This document shows positions 41,966-56,917 of a stretch of 64,000 bases of DNA, piece by piece. Both the position numbers and the translations under genes were made by a program. The notes under the pieces were generated by a model. That model saw only the letters and a program-made list of their open reading frames with translations, ran no database searches and was not told where the DNA came from. The stretch lies in assembly GCF_013409645.1 (NCBI RefSeq), contig NZ_JACCBG010000001.1, positions 2,230,001-2,294,000 on the forward strand. Reading direction: 5' to 3'. The first letter of the stretch is position 1; every line of letters starts with the position of its first letter. This DNA is from Nocardioides panaciterrulae (GTDB lineage: Bacteria; Actinomycetota; Actinomycetes; Propionibacteriales; Nocardioidaceae).

Positions 41966-42854
41966 GCGCCGCGAGCTCGTCGTTGGCCCGGCGGGCGGCG
42001 TCGGCCAGCGCGCGCGGGTCCGGCCCGGCCCGCAGCAGGCCGCGGGAGCTGCTCGCGAGCACCGCACCCGAGGCGACGCCGAAGATCCGTCGCAGGTCCT
42101 CGACCGTGCCGCCCTGGGCGCCGTAGCCCGGCGCGAGGAGGGGTCCGTTGACGTCGAGCCGCTCGGAGGTCTCCCCGATGGTGGCGCCCACCACCGCGCC
42201 GAAGGAGCCCAGCGGCTCGGCGCCGGCGTTCAGCTCGCGCAGATGGTCCAGGACCCGCCCGGCCACGGTGCCGCCGCCCTCGAGGCGGGCGTGCTGCACC
42301 TCCGGCCCCTCCTTGTTGGAGGTCAGCGCCAGCACGATCACCCCGGCGTCGTGGCGCCGGGCGGTGTCGAACATCGGGTCGAGGGAGCCGAAGCCGAGGT
42401 ACGGGCTCGCGGTGATCGCGTCGCAGGCGAGCGGCGAGGCGGGGTCGAGGTAGGCGTCGGCGTACGCCTGCGAGGTCGAGCCGATGTCGCCGCGCTTGAC
42501 GTCCAGCAGCACCAGCGCCCCCGCGGCCCGCGACGCCGCCACCACCCGCTCGAGCACGGCCACCCCCCTGCTGCCGAACCGCTCGTAGAACGCGGACTGG
42601 GGCTTGACCACCGAGACCACCGGGGCGAGGGCCTCGACCGCGGTCAGCGCGAACCGCTCGAGCCCGGCCACGTCGTCGGCCAGGCCCCACTCGTGCAGCA
42701 GGCCGGCGTGCGGGTCGATGCCGGCGCACAGCGGGCCGCGCGCGGCGAGCGCGGCGTGCAGGCGGGTGCCGAAGGGGGTGCGGGCTCCCGGCGACGTCGC
42801 CTCCGGCTCGCGCGGCGCGGCGTCCGGGCGCGGTCCCGTGGGCTGCGGTGTCAT
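41955..42854 (-). CDS. pyrF: orotidine 5'-phosphate decarboxylase
   Basis: A 299-residue type 2 OMP decarboxylase, last step of UMP synthesis. The catalytic block LLDVKRGDIGSTSQAYADAY, CAGIDPHAG and VVGATIGE are present. An N-terminal Pro/Ala-rich stretch of about 25 residues precedes the core. ATG overlaps the pyrDB stop (ATGA). Its final codons ALRP and TGA lie in the 12-bp tandem repeat. Confidence 0.95.
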   Translation of the reverse strand: MTPQPTGPRPDAAPREPEATSPGARTPFGTRLHAALAARGPLCAGIDPHAGLLHEWGLADDVAGLERFALTAVEALAPVVSVVKPQSAFYERFGSRGVAVLERVVAASRAAGALVLLDVKRGDIGSTSQAYADAYLDPASPLACDAITASPYLGFGSLDPMFDTARRHDAGVIVLALTSNKEGPEVQHARLEGGGTVAGRVLDHLRELNAGAEPLGSFGAVVGATIGETSERLDVNGPLLAPGYGAQGGTVEDLRRIFGVASGAVLASSSRGLLRAGPDPRALADAARRANDELAALRP

Positions 42855-43699
42855 GAGGCGGTCTCCTCGGAGTCGTGGTGCAGGGCGGCGGCGAGGCGGG
42901 CCGCCGCGGTCGGATCGTGCAGCAGCGCGGTGCCGACCTGGACGGCGGTGGCGCCGGCGGCCAGGAAGCTGCGCGCGTCATCGACGCCGAGGATGCCACC
43001 GACCCCCACCACCTGGGCACCGGGCAGCGCCGCGCACACGTCGGCCACGCACCGCAGCGCCAGGGGGCGGATCGCCGGGCCGCTCAAGCCCGCAGCGCGC
43101 CCGTCGGGCATCGCGGCCGGGAGCGCGTTGCCCACGACGACGGCGGCGGCGCCCGCCTCGAGGACCGTGCGGGCGCTCTCCACGACCCGGACCGGGTCGC
43201 TGCGCAGCTTGGCCAGGACCGGCACCCCGCGGGGCAGGTCCCGCTGGACCGCGGAGACGACCGAGGCGGCGTGGAACGGCTCGCGGACGTCGAAGACGCC
43301 GGCGGCCGACGCGTCGGGCGAGGACAGGTTGACCTCGATCGCGGAGACGCCGGGAGCACTTCCCAGCCGCCGCGCCAGCTCGGCGTACTCCCCCAGCGAG
43401 CTGCCGGCGATCGAGACGACCACCCGCGCGCCGTGCTGGACCAGCCAGGGCAGCTCGGTGGCGAGGAACGGCTCGAGCCCCGGGTTGGGCAGGCCGACGG
43501 CGTGCACCAGCCCCGAGGGGGTCTCCACGATCCGCGGCTGCGGGCCGCCGAGCCGGGCGTTGAGGGTGAGCGAGCGGGTGACGAAGCCACCCAGGTCGGC
43601 GAGGGGGGCGTACGCCGCGAGCTCGCGGCCGGTGCCCCCGCAGCCGGAGGCCACCAGCACCGGCGAAGGCAGCGTGAGGCCGGCCAGCTCGACAGTCAC
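42851..43699 (-). CDS. dihydroorotate dehydrogenase, class 1B-like with Ser in the Cys position
   Basis: A 282-residue FMN TIM-barrel protein that groups by eye with PyrDB (GRAAGLSGPAIRPLALRCVADV, VVGVGGILGVDDARSFLAAGATAVQVGTA). Class 1 enzymes use a Cys in NxSCPN as catalytic base; here residues 124-128 read NLSSP, so Ser127 replaces it, as in class 2 enzymes. It is directly downstream of pyrK and overlaps it by GTGA, as expected for the NAD-linked heterotetramer. A quinone-type PyrD is encoded one gene further upstream, so this may be a second activity, an altered acceptor specificity or a related oxidation. Confidence 0.88.
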   Translation of the reverse strand: MTVELAGLTLPSPVLVASGCGGTGRELAAYAPLADLGGFVTRSLTLNARLGGPQPRIVETPSGLVHAVGLPNPGLEPFLATELPWLVQHGARVVVSIAGSSLGEYAELARRLGSAPGVSAIEVNLSSPDASAAGVFDVREPFHAASVVSAVQRDLPRGVPVLAKLRSDPVRVVESARTVLEAGAAAVVVGNALPAAMPDGRAAGLSGPAIRPLALRCVADVCAALPGAQVVGVGGILGVDDARSFLAAGATAVQVGTALLHDPTAAARLAAALHHDSEETAS

Positions 43700-44589
43700 G
43701 GGGTCACCACCGGTCCGGTCGCCGGCGCGGTCGCCGGTCCGGCCAGCAGCTCGGCCCAGCGGACCCGGTCGCCCCGGAGCACGGGTCCCTCGTGGCAGAC
43801 GCGGGCCGTGCGCGCGACGCCGGTCTCGCCGACGACGGGGACGGCACAGCCGTGGCACAGGCCGGTGGCGCAGGTGAGCGGCACCTCCAGCGCCGTCTGG
43901 CTCCACGCGCCGTGGGCCTCGGCGGCCGCGGCCACCGCGTGCAGGGTCGGCAGCGGGCCGGCGGCGTAGACGACGTCGGCGCCCGCTTGGGCCAGCACGT
44001 CGTCGATCACGGCCGGGACGCTGCCCCGGCGACCGACCGAGCCGTCGCCGGTGACCACGGTGACGGCGCGGGCCGAGCGGCGGGCCTCGAGCGCCGAGAG
44101 CAGGTGGGCCTCGTCCTCGGCGGCCAGCAGCAGGGTGACGGGGCAGTCCCGCTCGCGGAGCCGCTCGGCCAGCGGGAACAGCGGCGCCGCGGCGTACCCC
44201 TCCCCCACCAGCAGGCAGGACACCGGCTCCTTGGGCAGCGCGAACGGCCGGCCGAGCGGGCCGGTGACCTCGAGCCGGGCCCCCGGCGCGAGCCGGGTCA
44301 GCCAGCTGCCGCCGACGCCGCGCGGCTCGACCACGACCTCGACCGCGGCACCGTAGCCGCCGACCGGGCGCACCCGGTGGATCCACAGCGCGCGCCGGGC
44401 CAGGTGCGACTCGCCCACCGAGACCGCGATGAACGTCCCGGGCCGGAACCGCTCGGGCACCCCCGGCGCCACCAGGGTCAGGTGGTGGTGGGCGCCGATC
44501 CGCTTGGTCGCCAGCAGCTCGGCGGTGACGTGGACGGGGCCGGCGTGCTGGACGGCGGGGTCCGCGCCGGGGCCCGGGCCGGGGCTCAC
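43696..44589 (-). CDS. pyrK: PyrK-like dihydroorotate dehydrogenase electron-transfer subunit
   Basis: A 297-residue FAD and iron-sulfur protein. A ferredoxin-reductase-type FAD domain ([20 protein letters not shown]) and NAD domain ([19 protein letters not shown]) are followed by a 2Fe-2S site near the C-terminus ([14 protein letters not shown] and later RVCHEGPV) typical of PyrK. It would pass electrons from the 1B-type dehydrogenase to NAD. GTG overlaps the pyrD stop by GTGA. Long Pro/Gly-rich N- and C-terminal tails look unstructured. Confidence 0.9.
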   Translation of the reverse strand: MSPGPGPGADPAVQHAGPVHVTAELLATKRIGAHHHLTLVAPGVPERFRPGTFIAVSVGESHLARRALWIHRVRPVGGYGAAVEVVVEPRGVGGSWLTRLAPGARLEVTGPLGRPFALPKEPVSCLLVGEGYAAAPLFPLAERLRERDCPVTLLLAAEDEAHLLSALEARRSARAVTVVTGDGSVGRRGSVPAVIDDVLAQAGADVVYAAGPLPTLHAVAAAAEAHGAWSQTALEVPLTCATGLCHGCAVPVVGETGVARTARVCHEGPVLRGDRVRWAELLAGPATAPATGPVVTP

Positions 44590-45692
44590 CCGGTCGTCCC
44601 CGCCACGATCCGGCGCGGCCAGAGCGGCCCCTCGTAGATGAACGCGGAGTACCCCTGCAGCAGGGTCGCACCCGCCTCGAGCCGGGCCCGCGCGTCCTCC
44701 ACCGTGGTGAGGCCGCCGACACCGACCAGCGTCAGGTCGGGACCCACCCGGCCGCGCAGCAGCCCGATGACCTCCAGCGCGCGGGCGGCCAGCGGTCGCC
44801 CCGAGAGCCCACCGGCGCCGACGCGTTCGACCTCGGCCGGGTCCGAGCGCAGGCCGGCCCGGGAGGTCGTCGTGTTGGTGGCGATGATGCCGTCCAGCCC
44901 GGTCCCGCGGGCCAGGTCCGCCACCGCGAGCACGTCCTCGTCGGAGAGGTCGGGGGCGATCTTGACCAGCAGGGGCACCCGCCGTCCGCTCGACTCCGTG
45001 GTCTCGTCGGCGGTGCGGCGCACGTGCCGGAGCAGCGGCTCGAGCCGCTCCACGGCCTGGAGGTTGCGCAGCCCCGGGGTGTTCGGGGAGCTGACGTTGA
45101 CCACGAGGTAGTCGGCGTACGGCGTGAGCAGCCGCGCGCTCTTGGCGTAGTCGGCCAGCACCGCGGCCTCGTCGTCCTCGGGCACGACCTTGGTCTTGCC
45201 GATGTTGACCCCCAGCACCGGGCGGTCCCGTCCCGGGGTCCGGGCCAGCCGGGCCTCGCGCTGCGCCAGCCGCCGCGCGACCACCTCGGCCCCGTCGTTG
45301 TTGAACCCCATCCGGTTCACGACCGCCCGGTCCTCGGGCAGCCGGAACAGCCGGGGCCGGGGGTTGCCGGGTTGGGCCTCGCCGGTCACGGTGCCGACCT
45401 CGACGTGACCGAAGCCGAGCGCGGCCAGCGCGTCGATGCCGACGGCGTTCTTGTCGAACCCCGCCGCCAGCCCGAGCCGGTTGGGGAAGGCCAGGCCCAT
45501 CGCCCGGACCGGCCCGGCCGCGTGGCCCGGCCCGGCCGCCTGGCCCGGGCGGCCCGGGCGCGTCAAGCTGCGCCGACTCGCGGAGATCACCGGGCCGGCG
45601 GCCCGGAGGGCCCGGAACGCCGCGTGGTGCGCCCGCTCGGGATCGGTCCGGGTCAGGACCCGGTCGAAGAGCAGCCGGTAGGGGCGGCCCAT
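44586..45692 (-). CDS. pyrD: dihydroorotate dehydrogenase (quinone), class 2
   Basis: A 368-residue membrane-associated enzyme oxidising dihydroorotate with a quinone. An N-terminal helical segment ([20 protein letters not shown]) for membrane contact, [20 protein letters not shown], the catalytic Ser in [16 protein letters not shown], and GGLSGRPL are diagnostic of class 2. ATG at 45692 matches the family start; a GTG at 45767 would overlap carB and add a low-complexity Gly/Ala stretch. A Pro/Gly-rich insertion (about residues 45-70) is unusual. It is the first of two dihydroorotate dehydrogenase genes in this operon. Confidence 0.94.
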   Translation of the reverse strand: MGRPYRLLFDRVLTRTDPERAHHAAFRALRAAGPVISASRRSLTRPGRPGQAAGPGHAAGPVRAMGLAFPNRLGLAAGFDKNAVGIDALAALGFGHVEVGTVTGEAQPGNPRPRLFRLPEDRAVVNRMGFNNDGAEVVARRLAQREARLARTPGRDRPVLGVNIGKTKVVPEDDEAAVLADYAKSARLLTPYADYLVVNVSSPNTPGLRNLQAVERLEPLLRHVRRTADETTESSGRRVPLLVKIAPDLSDEDVLAVADLARGTGLDGIIATNTTTSRAGLRSDPAEVERVGAGGLSGRPLAARALEVIGLLRGRVGPDLTLVGVGGLTTVEDARARLEAGATLLQGYSAFIYEGPLWPRRIVAGTTG

Positions 45693-45756
45693 CAGCTTCG
45701 GTCCCGGGCCCGTCGGCGCCACCCCGGCCGCGCCGGCACCGGCACCGGCCGGGGCC

Positions 45757-49083
<3,327 letters not shown>

Positions 49084-49084
49084 C

Positions 49085-50284
49085 TCAGGCCTCCTTCTGC
49101 TCGGACATGAGCTGACAGAACCGGTCGAACAGGTAGCCCGCGTCGTGCGGCCCGGCCGCGGCCTCGGGGTGGTACTGCACCGAGAATGCCTTCAGCCGGC
49201 CCCGGTCGTCGCGGAGCTCGAGCCCCTCGACCACGTCGTCGTTGAGGCAGACGTGGCTCACACTCGCCCGGCCGTACGGTGTCGGGACGGATTCGGCGAG
49301 CGGCACTCCCTCGGGCCACCGGACGGCGAAGCCGTGGTTGTGGGCGGTGACCTCGACCTTGGTCGTCGTGCGGTCCATCACCGGCTGGTTGATGCCCCGG
49401 TGGCCGTACGTGAGCTTGTAGGTGTCGAACCCGAGGGCCCGGCCGAAGAGCTGGTTGCCGAAGCAGATGCCGAAGTAGGGAAGCCCGGCGGCGAGCGCGC
49501 CCCGGAGCAGCTCGACCTGGTGGGTGGTCGCGGCCGGGTCCCCCGGGCCGTTGGAGAAGAACAACCCGTCCGGTGCGACCGCCTCGATCTCGTCGAGCGC
49601 CGCGGTGGCGGGCAGCACGTGCACCTCGATGCCGCGCTCGGCCATCCGGTGGGGGGTCATCGCCTTGATCCCGAGGTCGAGGGCGGCGACGGTGAAGCGC
49701 TTCTCGCTCCCCCACGGACCGGGGAGCGCGGGGACGACGTACGCCTCCCCCGTCGAGACCTCGCCGTCCAGCTCGGAGCCGGTCATCTCGGCGGACTCGC
49801 GGACCCGGGCCAGCACCGCCGTCGCGTCGGCGCCGGTCGAGGAGATGCCCACGCGCATGGCGCCGCGCTCGCGCAGGTGGCGGGTCAGCGCCCGGGTGTC
49901 GATGCCGGAGATGCCGACGACGCCCTGCGCGCGCAGCTCGTCGTCGAGGGTGCGGCGCGAGCGCCAGCTCGACGGGACGCGTGCGGGGTCGCGGACGACG
50001 TAGCCGGCGACCCAGATCCGGCCGGACTCGGCGTCCTCGTCGTTGATGCCGGTGTTGCCGACGTGCGGGGCGGTCATGACCACGACCTGGCGGTGGTAGG
50101 ACGGGTCGGTCAGCGTCTCCTGGTAGCCGGTCATGCCGGTGTTGAAGACGGCCTCGCCGAAGGTCTCGCCCTCGGCGCCGTAGGCCTCGCCGTGGAAGGT
50201 GCGACCGTCCTCGAGGACCAGGATCGCGGGGCGGGGAGCCGACCGGTCGGGCCGGTCGGGGTGTGCTGGGGCATGCAGGGGCAC
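49085..50284 (-). CDS. carA: carbamoyl-phosphate synthase small subunit (glutaminase)
   Basis: A 399-residue class I glutamine amidotransferase. The N-terminal CPSase domain ([20 protein letters not shown]) is followed by the glutaminase with the nucleophile Cys in [16 protein letters not shown] and the His-Glu pair in [11 protein letters not shown]. The GTG at 50284 lies six bases after AGGAGGT; an upstream ATG-like frame is arginine-rich and unlikely. Its 5' leader is a PyrR site, so it starts its own transcription unit with carB and the downstream pyr genes. Confidence 0.96.
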   Translation of the reverse strand: MPLHAPAHPDRPDRSAPRPAILVLEDGRTFHGEAYGAEGETFGEAVFNTGMTGYQETLTDPSYHRQVVVMTAPHVGNTGINDEDAESGRIWVAGYVVRDPARVPSSWRSRRTLDDELRAQGVVGISGIDTRALTRHLRERGAMRVGISSTGADATAVLARVRESAEMTGSELDGEVSTGEAYVVPALPGPWGSEKRFTVAALDLGIKAMTPHRMAERGIEVHVLPATAALDEIEAVAPDGLFFSNGPGDPAATTHQVELLRGALAAGLPYFGICFGNQLFGRALGFDTYKLTYGHRGINQPVMDRTTTKVEVTAHNHGFAVRWPEGVPLAESVPTPYGRASVSHVCLNDDVVEGLELRDDRGRLKAFSVQYHPEAAAGPHDAGYLFDRFCQLMSEQKEA

Positions 50285-50296
50285 GCCGTACCTCCT

Positions 50297-50348
50297 TCTC
50301 CGCCTCACGGGACGGATCGTTAAAGGATGTCGAGCGAGGCCGACCCTA
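50297..50348 (-). promoter_or_regulatory. carA promoter and PyrR-binding RNA element
   Basis: On the minus strand TAGGGT (50343-50348) is the -10, and the short leader that follows contains GACATCCTTTAACGATCC, then GTCCCGTGAGGC, which fits the PyrR binding-loop consensus UCCNGNGAGGY, closed by CCG/CGG pairs, then the ribosome site AGAAGGAGGT. The leader of about 50 nt consists of little else, so PyrR probably blocks translation, as described for mycobacteria. The element is almost identical to that in front of pyrR. Confidence 0.88.
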
Positions 50349-50413
50349 CCAGCGCGCGCGGCCGGGCCGGCACGCTGTCCCGCTCCTCAGGACCGCCGGT
50401 CCAACCCGGGCGG

Positions 50414-50809
50414 CTACCTCGCGTCGGGGTCGGGCTGGTGGATCCCGAAGGTGTTGCCCTCGAGGTCGAGGTAGTAGCCCTGCCAGGCCATCCCGGTGAG
50501 CGCCCTCTTGGGCAGCGCGACGCGTCCGCCGGCCTCCAGGATGCGCCGCTCGGTCTCGTCGTAGTCCCCCACGCCGATCGTGCAGACGAACGCGTTGGTG
50601 CCCTGCTCGGGGGCCGGGGCGGGGGCGGGGCGCTGGAGCAGCCCGCCGTTGATGCCCAGCTGGTCGTCGGGGCCGGTGAGGATCCCCCAGTACGCCGAGC
50701 CGGCGACCTCGCTCCAGTTCTGGAACGTCCAGCCGAACACCGCGCCGTAGAACGACTTCGCCCGCTCGACGTCCTCGGCCTGGATCTCGAAGTGCACCAC
50801 CCGTGACAT
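50414..50809 (-). CDS. VOC family protein (glyoxalase-like)
   Basis: A 131-residue vicinal-oxygen-chelate protein with two beta-alpha-beta-beta-beta modules (VVHFEIQAEDVERAKSFYGA and VCTIGVGDYDETERRILEAG), ending DLEGNTFGIHQPDPDA. Residues for a metal or small-molecule pocket (His7, Glu in DLEGN) are present. Members range from lyases to antibiotic-binding proteins, so no substrate is given. The ATG has GGGAGG upstream. It sits between pyrC and carA, on the pyr strand but probably with its own expression. Confidence 0.85.
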   Translation of the reverse strand: MSRVVHFEIQAEDVERAKSFYGAVFGWTFQNWSEVAGSAYWGILTGPDDQLGINGGLLQRPAPAPAPEQGTNAFVCTIGVGDYDETERRILEAGGRVALPKRALTGMAWQGYYLDLEGNTFGIHQPDPDAR

Positions 50810-50904
50810 GGGTCCTCCCTCGCCTGCCCCTCCCCATTCTGCACCCGCGTGCCGTCGGGTGGGGCGTCCCGCGGGGACCGCTCGGGGGGCCGTGCGGCGG
50901 GCGC

Positions 50905-52205
50905 TCAGGCCAGCTTGCCGTCCAGCACCGTGGCGCGGCCCCGCAGGAACGTCGCCACGACCCGGCCCGGCAGCTCCATCCCGGCGTACGGCGTGTTCCG
51001 CGACAGCGAGGCCGACTCGGCGGGCTCGACGGTGCGGCGCACGGCCGGGTCGTAGAGCACGACGTGGGCGGGCGCACCCACCTCGAGCGGGCGACCGTGG
51101 TCGGTGACCCGGCCGATCCGCGCGGGCGCGTAGGACATCCGCTCGGCCACACCGGCCCAGTCGAGCAGGCCGGGGTCGACCATGGTCTCCTGCACGATCG
51201 ACAGCGCGGTCTCCAGACCGAGCATGCCGAAGGCGGCCGCCGCCCACTCGCAGTCCTTGTCCTCCAGCGGGTGCGGGGCGTGGTCGGTCGCGACGATGTC
51301 GATCGTCCCGTCGGCCAGCCCGGCGCGCAGCGCCTCGACGTCGGCGGCCGAGCGCAGCGGCGGGTTGACCTTGTAGATCGGGTCGTAGGTCGCGGCGAGC
51401 TCGTCGGTGAGCAGCAGGTGGTGCGGGCACACCTCGGCGGTGACGTCGACCCCCTTGGCCTTGGCCCAGCGCACGATGTCCACGGACCCGGCCGTGGAAA
51501 CGTGGCAGACGTGCAGTCGCGAGCCCACGTGCTCGGCGAGCAGCACGTCGCGGGCGATGATCGCCTCCTCGGCGACGGCCGGCCAGCCGGCGAGCCCGAG
51601 CCGGCCGGAGAGCTCGCCCTCGTTCATCTGCGCGCCCTCGGTGAGCCGCGGCTCCTGGGCGTGCTGGGCGACCACGCCGTCGAAGGCCTTGACGTACTCC
51701 AGGGCGCGGCGCATCAGCACCGCGTCACTGACGCACCTGCCGTCGTCGGAGAACACCCGGACGCCGGCGGCCGAGTCGGCCATCGCGCCGAGCTCCGCCA
51801 GCTGCTCACCGCGCAGCCCGACGGTGACGGCCCCGACCGGGTAGACGTCGCAGTAGCCGGCCTCCCGGCCCAGCCGCCAGACCTGCTCCACGACGCCGGC
51901 GGTGTCGGCGACCGGCTCGGTGTTGGCCATCGCGTGCACGGCGGTGAAGCCGCCCATGGCCGCGGCGCGGGTGCCGGACTCCACCGTCTCGGCGTCCTCG
52001 CGACCGGGCTCGCGCAGGTGGGTGTGCAGGTCGACGAGGCCGGGCAGCGCCACGAGTCCGGTCGCGTCGATGGTCTCGACCGGGCCCGACGACTCGAAGT
52101 GGATCGACCTGGCGACCTCGCGGACCACGCCGTCGGCGAGCAGCAGGTCGGTCGGCTCCCCGCCGAGCAGCGAGGCGTTCTTGATCAGGTAGCTGGTCAC
52201 GCTGG

Positions 52206-52209
<4 letters not shown>
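50905..52209 (-). CDS. pyrC: dihydroorotase
   Basis: A 434-residue class I dihydroorotase cyclising carbamoyl aspartate. Metal-binding [13 protein letters not shown] (about residues 55-67), [23 protein letters not shown] and the catalytic Asp in ATDHAPHP are present. GTG at 52209 overlaps the pyrB stop (GTGA); a second GTG three codons on is possible. Confidence 0.96.
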
Positions 52210-53947
<1,738 letters not shown>

Positions 53948-54970
53948 TCACCCGAGGTCGTCGGAGACGTCCACCAGCACCTTGCCGACGGCGCCACCTT
54001 GCACCGCGTCGTGGGCGGCGGCGAGCTCCTCCAACGGGTAGTGGTGGAGCGGCAGGCCGGCGTCCTCGCCGACCCGGAACGCACCCGCCGACACGGCCGC
54101 GTTGACGTCCGCGGTCGCGGCCTCGACCAGGTCGGCGCCGAGGGTGTAGAGCAGCACGCCTTGCAGCCGCAGGTTCTTGGCGAAGGTGCCGCGCACCGGC
54201 ACCGACGCCTCCGCTCCCCCGTTGTCGGCGTAGTAGGCGATGGTCCCGCGGTTGCGCAGCACCTGGACGTCCAAGCCGATGTTCTGGGCGAAGGCGACCT
54301 CGACCACCAGGTCGACGCCCTCCGGGCAGAGCGCCTGGATCTCCGCGGCGGGGTCACCGACCTTGTAGTTGACGGTGTGGTGGGCGCCGGCGGCCACGGC
54401 CAGCGCGGCCTTCTCGTCGCTGCTGACCGTCGAGACCACCGTCGCACCGGCCCACCGGGCCAGCTGGATGCCGGCGTTGCCGACCGCGCCGGCTCCCCCG
54501 GCGACCAGCACGCGCATGCCGGACATCGAGCCGGGGGCGAGCCGGGTGACGTCCTCGCCGGCGGTCAGCGCCCGGTGCGCGGTCACCGCGGGGACGCCGA
54601 GTGCGGCGCCGAGGTCCCAGGACGCGCCGACCGGGAGCGGCACCACCCGCTCGGCCGGCTGCACGGTGAACTCGGCCGCCGTGCCTCCGGGACGCTGGTA
54701 CTGGGCGAGCACGGTCCACACCCGCTCCCCCTGCTTCAGCCCCTCGACACCGGGGCCGACCGCGTCCACGACCCCCGCACCGTCCTGGCCGGGCACCACC
54801 TCCGACCAGTCCCCGTTCATCGCGTTGGCACGGAACTTCCAGTCGGTGGGGTTCACGCCCGCCCGGGCGAGCCGGACCCGCACCTCCCCGGGTCCGGGGT
54901 CGGGGAGCTCCCGCTCCACCACCTGCAGCACCGAGGACGGTCCGGTCTCGCGGTACACCACTGCGCGCAT
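53948..54970 (-). CDS. zinc-independent quinone oxidoreductase (MDR family)
   Basis: A 340-residue medium-chain dehydrogenase/reductase resembling NADPH:quinone oxidoreductase. The GroES-like N-terminal domain starts MRAVVYRETGPSSVLQV and contains AGVNPTDWKFR; the Rossmann domain has VLVAGGAGAVGNAGIQLAR. Zinc-binding cysteines of alcohol dehydrogenases are lacking. ATG at 54970 matches the family start. It is divergent from the PPOX gene and 126 bp downstream of the pyrR promoter on the same strand. Confidence 0.88.
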   Translation of the reverse strand: MRAVVYRETGPSSVLQVVERELPDPGPGEVRVRLARAGVNPTDWKFRANAMNGDWSEVVPGQDGAGVVDAVGPGVEGLKQGERVWTVLAQYQRPGGTAAEFTVQPAERVVPLPVGASWDLGAALGVPAVTAHRALTAGEDVTRLAPGSMSGMRVLVAGGAGAVGNAGIQLARWAGATVVSTVSSDEKAALAVAAGAHHTVNYKVGDPAAEIQALCPEGVDLVVEVAFAQNIGLDVQVLRNRGTIAYYADNGGAEASVPVRGTFAKNLRLQGVLLYTLGADLVEAATADVNAAVSAGAFRVGEDAGLPLHHYPLEELAAAHDAVQGGAVGKVLVDVSDDLG

Positions 54971-55029
54971 GCGTCGGCCTTTCTGGGTAGAAGTCCTGGA
55001 GTCGTAGTAACCCACTCCGAGGAGGATCC

Positions 55030-55437
55030 ATGCCCGACCTGCCGTTCCCCGACCACGTGCGCGACCTGCTCCGCAAGCCGAACCCGTCGGTGGTGAGCAC
55101 GCTGCGCTCCGACGGTCAGCCGGTGTCGGTGGCCACGTGGTACCTCCTGGGCGAGGACGACCGGGTGCTGCTGAACATGGACCACTCCCGCGTCCGCCTC
55201 CAGCACCTGCGGCGCGACCCGCGGCTCACCCTCACCGTGCTCGACGAGGCCAGCTGGTACACCCATGTCTCGCTGATCGGCCGGGCCGAGGAGCTGTACG
55301 ACGACGAGCGGCTCGCGGACATCGACGCGCTGAGCACCCACTACAACGGCGAGCCCTACCCGACCCGGGACAGCCCGCGGGTCAGCGCCTGGATGCGGGT
55401 GGAGCGCTGGCACGGCTGGGGCGCCGCGAGCCACTGA
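55030..55437 (+). CDS. PPOX-class flavin/F420-dependent oxidoreductase family protein
   Basis: A 135-residue split-barrel protein of the pyridoxamine phosphate oxidase-like class, many of which in actinobacteria use deazaflavin F420. SVVSTLRSDGQPVSVATWY with LNMDHSRVRLQHLRRDPR is characteristic. Substrate unknown. ATG is preceded by GAGGAGG. It is divergent from the quinone oxidoreductase, with 59 bp between the starts, so the two redox genes may share control. Confidence 0.85.
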   Translation: MPDLPFPDHVRDLLRKPNPSVVSTLRSDGQPVSVATWYLLGEDDRVLLNMDHSRVRLQHLRRDPRLTLTVLDEASWYTHVSLIGRAEELYDDERLADIDALSTHYNGEPYPTRDSPRVSAWMRVERWHGWGAASH

Positions 55438-55464
55438 GCGGCCCCCGGTTCCCCCGGCCGGGGG

Positions 55465-56811
55465 TCAGAGGGCGGCGGCCATCCCCGCGCACGCCTTGAG
55501 CCAGGACATCCGGGTGCCCTGCGAGAGCTGGGCGTAGGGCACCACCGAGCCGGCGACCAGGGCCGGGTCGTAGGGCACCCGGTAGACCCCGCGGGTCCGT
55601 TGCTCGTAGACGTCGGTCAGGTCGGCGACGAGCTTGCGGTCCACCTGCGCCGACGGGTCGGAGAGCACCGTCACGGTCTTGTGCTTGAGGTCGGCGTAGC
55701 CAGCGTCCTGGAGCGCGTCGAGCATCCACAGTCCGCTGTAGCCGGTGTCCTCCCGGACCGTGCTGGTCACCACCAGCAGGTCGGCGGCCTCCGCGGCGGC
55801 CAGCCAGTTCTCGGCGCGCATGTTGTTGCCGGTGTCGACCAGGATGATCCGGTAGAACCGCTCCAGCAGCCTGTGCACCGACTCGAAGTCCGAGGCCCGG
55901 ATCGTGCCGGTCACGTCGGGCCGCTCGTCGGAGGCCAGTACGTCGAAGTGCGCGTCGCCCTGGGACCGGACGAAGGCCCCGAGGTCGCCGATCCGCGACT
56001 GGTAGACGTCACTGAACCGCTCGAGGTCCTCCAGCAGCTCGCGGGTGGTGTTGCGATGGGTGCTCCGGGTCCCGCGGATGCCGAGCGTGCCGCGGGTCTC
56101 GTTGTTGTCCCACGCGACCACGCCGCCGCCCCGCACGGTGCCGAAGGTGCAGCCGGCCGCCAGCACCCCGGTGGTCTTGGCGGCGCCGCCCTTGGGGTTG
56201 ATGAACGCGATCGTGCGGGGACCGTCGAAGTCGCGCTGGATCGTGGCGCGGTCCTGCTCGAAGGCGAGCTCGGCGGCGCCCATGCGCGGGTTGACCAGGC
56301 CGCCGCTCCAGCGGCGTACGGCGCCGCGCCAGCCCCAGGTCGCCGGCCCGTGGTCCTGGCCCTCCGCGCGGCGGTCCAGGAAGTCCGTCGCGGTCATGAA
56401 ACGGCGAGGTTCGGTGCCCGGCTCGGCAGCCGCCGCGCCGTCGACGGGCGCCGGGCCGATCTCCGGGCCGGTCCGGGCGCCAGCCCTGGCCGGATCCGGG
56501 CTCTGCGCCTGCGCCTGCACCGGCGCGCGAGGCGGCACCGGTGACTGGGTCGAGGCTCGGCTCGCGGCCTGCCCGGGCGCCGGACCGGTCAGCGGGTCAC
56601 CCAGGGGATCACCCAGCGGGTCGCCCAAGGGATCGCTCAGGGGGTCGCCGTACACCGTGCGCTGCGGCGGCGCGGCCGGCCCCGTGGCCCGCTGCCGCTC
56701 CCACCCCGACGCGTAGGCGCCGAGCTCCTCGGGCGTGTAGAGGCGGTCGCTGGTGTCGGACAGGTCGTGGTCGACCGGCCGCCGCTCCGGGCCCTGCGGT
56801 GACTGCGTCAT
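55465..56811 (-). CDS. ParA/MinD-like ATPase with long disordered N-terminus
   Basis: A 448-residue protein. Residues about 1-190 are Pro/Ala/Gln-rich and include a tandem DPLG/DPLS repeat (about residues 56-74). The C-terminal SIMIBI ATPase has the deviant Walker A NPKGGAAKTT (about residues 205-214), the Walker B-type RIILVDTGNN and VVTSTVREDTGYSG. This layout is seen in EspI-like proteins and other actinobacterial septum or secretion partners; there is no ParB or type VII secretion gene nearby, so no role is assigned. ATG follows CGGAGGAA. Confidence 0.85.
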   Translation of the reverse strand: MTQSPQGPERRPVDHDLSDTSDRLYTPEELGAYASGWERQRATGPAAPPQRTVYGDPLSDPLGDPLGDPLGDPLTGPAPGQAASRASTQSPVPPRAPVQAQAQSPDPARAGARTGPEIGPAPVDGAAAAEPGTEPRRFMTATDFLDRRAEGQDHGPATWGWRGAVRRWSGGLVNPRMGAAELAFEQDRATIQRDFDGPRTIAFINPKGGAAKTTGVLAAGCTFGTVRGGGVVAWDNNETRGTLGIRGTRSTHRNTTRELLEDLERFSDVYQSRIGDLGAFVRSQGDAHFDVLASDERPDVTGTIRASDFESVHRLLERFYRIILVDTGNNMRAENWLAAAEAADLLVVTSTVREDTGYSGLWMLDALQDAGYADLKHKTVTVLSDPSAQVDRKLVADLTDVYEQRTRGVYRVPYDPALVAGSVVPYAQLSQGTRMSWLKACAGMAAAL

Positions 56812-56917
56812 CGGTTCCTCCGTTACGGGTGGACGGTCCTGTGGGAGGACACGTTGCCGGTCGTCCTCCTACCCAGCTCGGACCGGCTTCACGCGCAGGG
56901 GCGCCGCGCGGTGCCGG

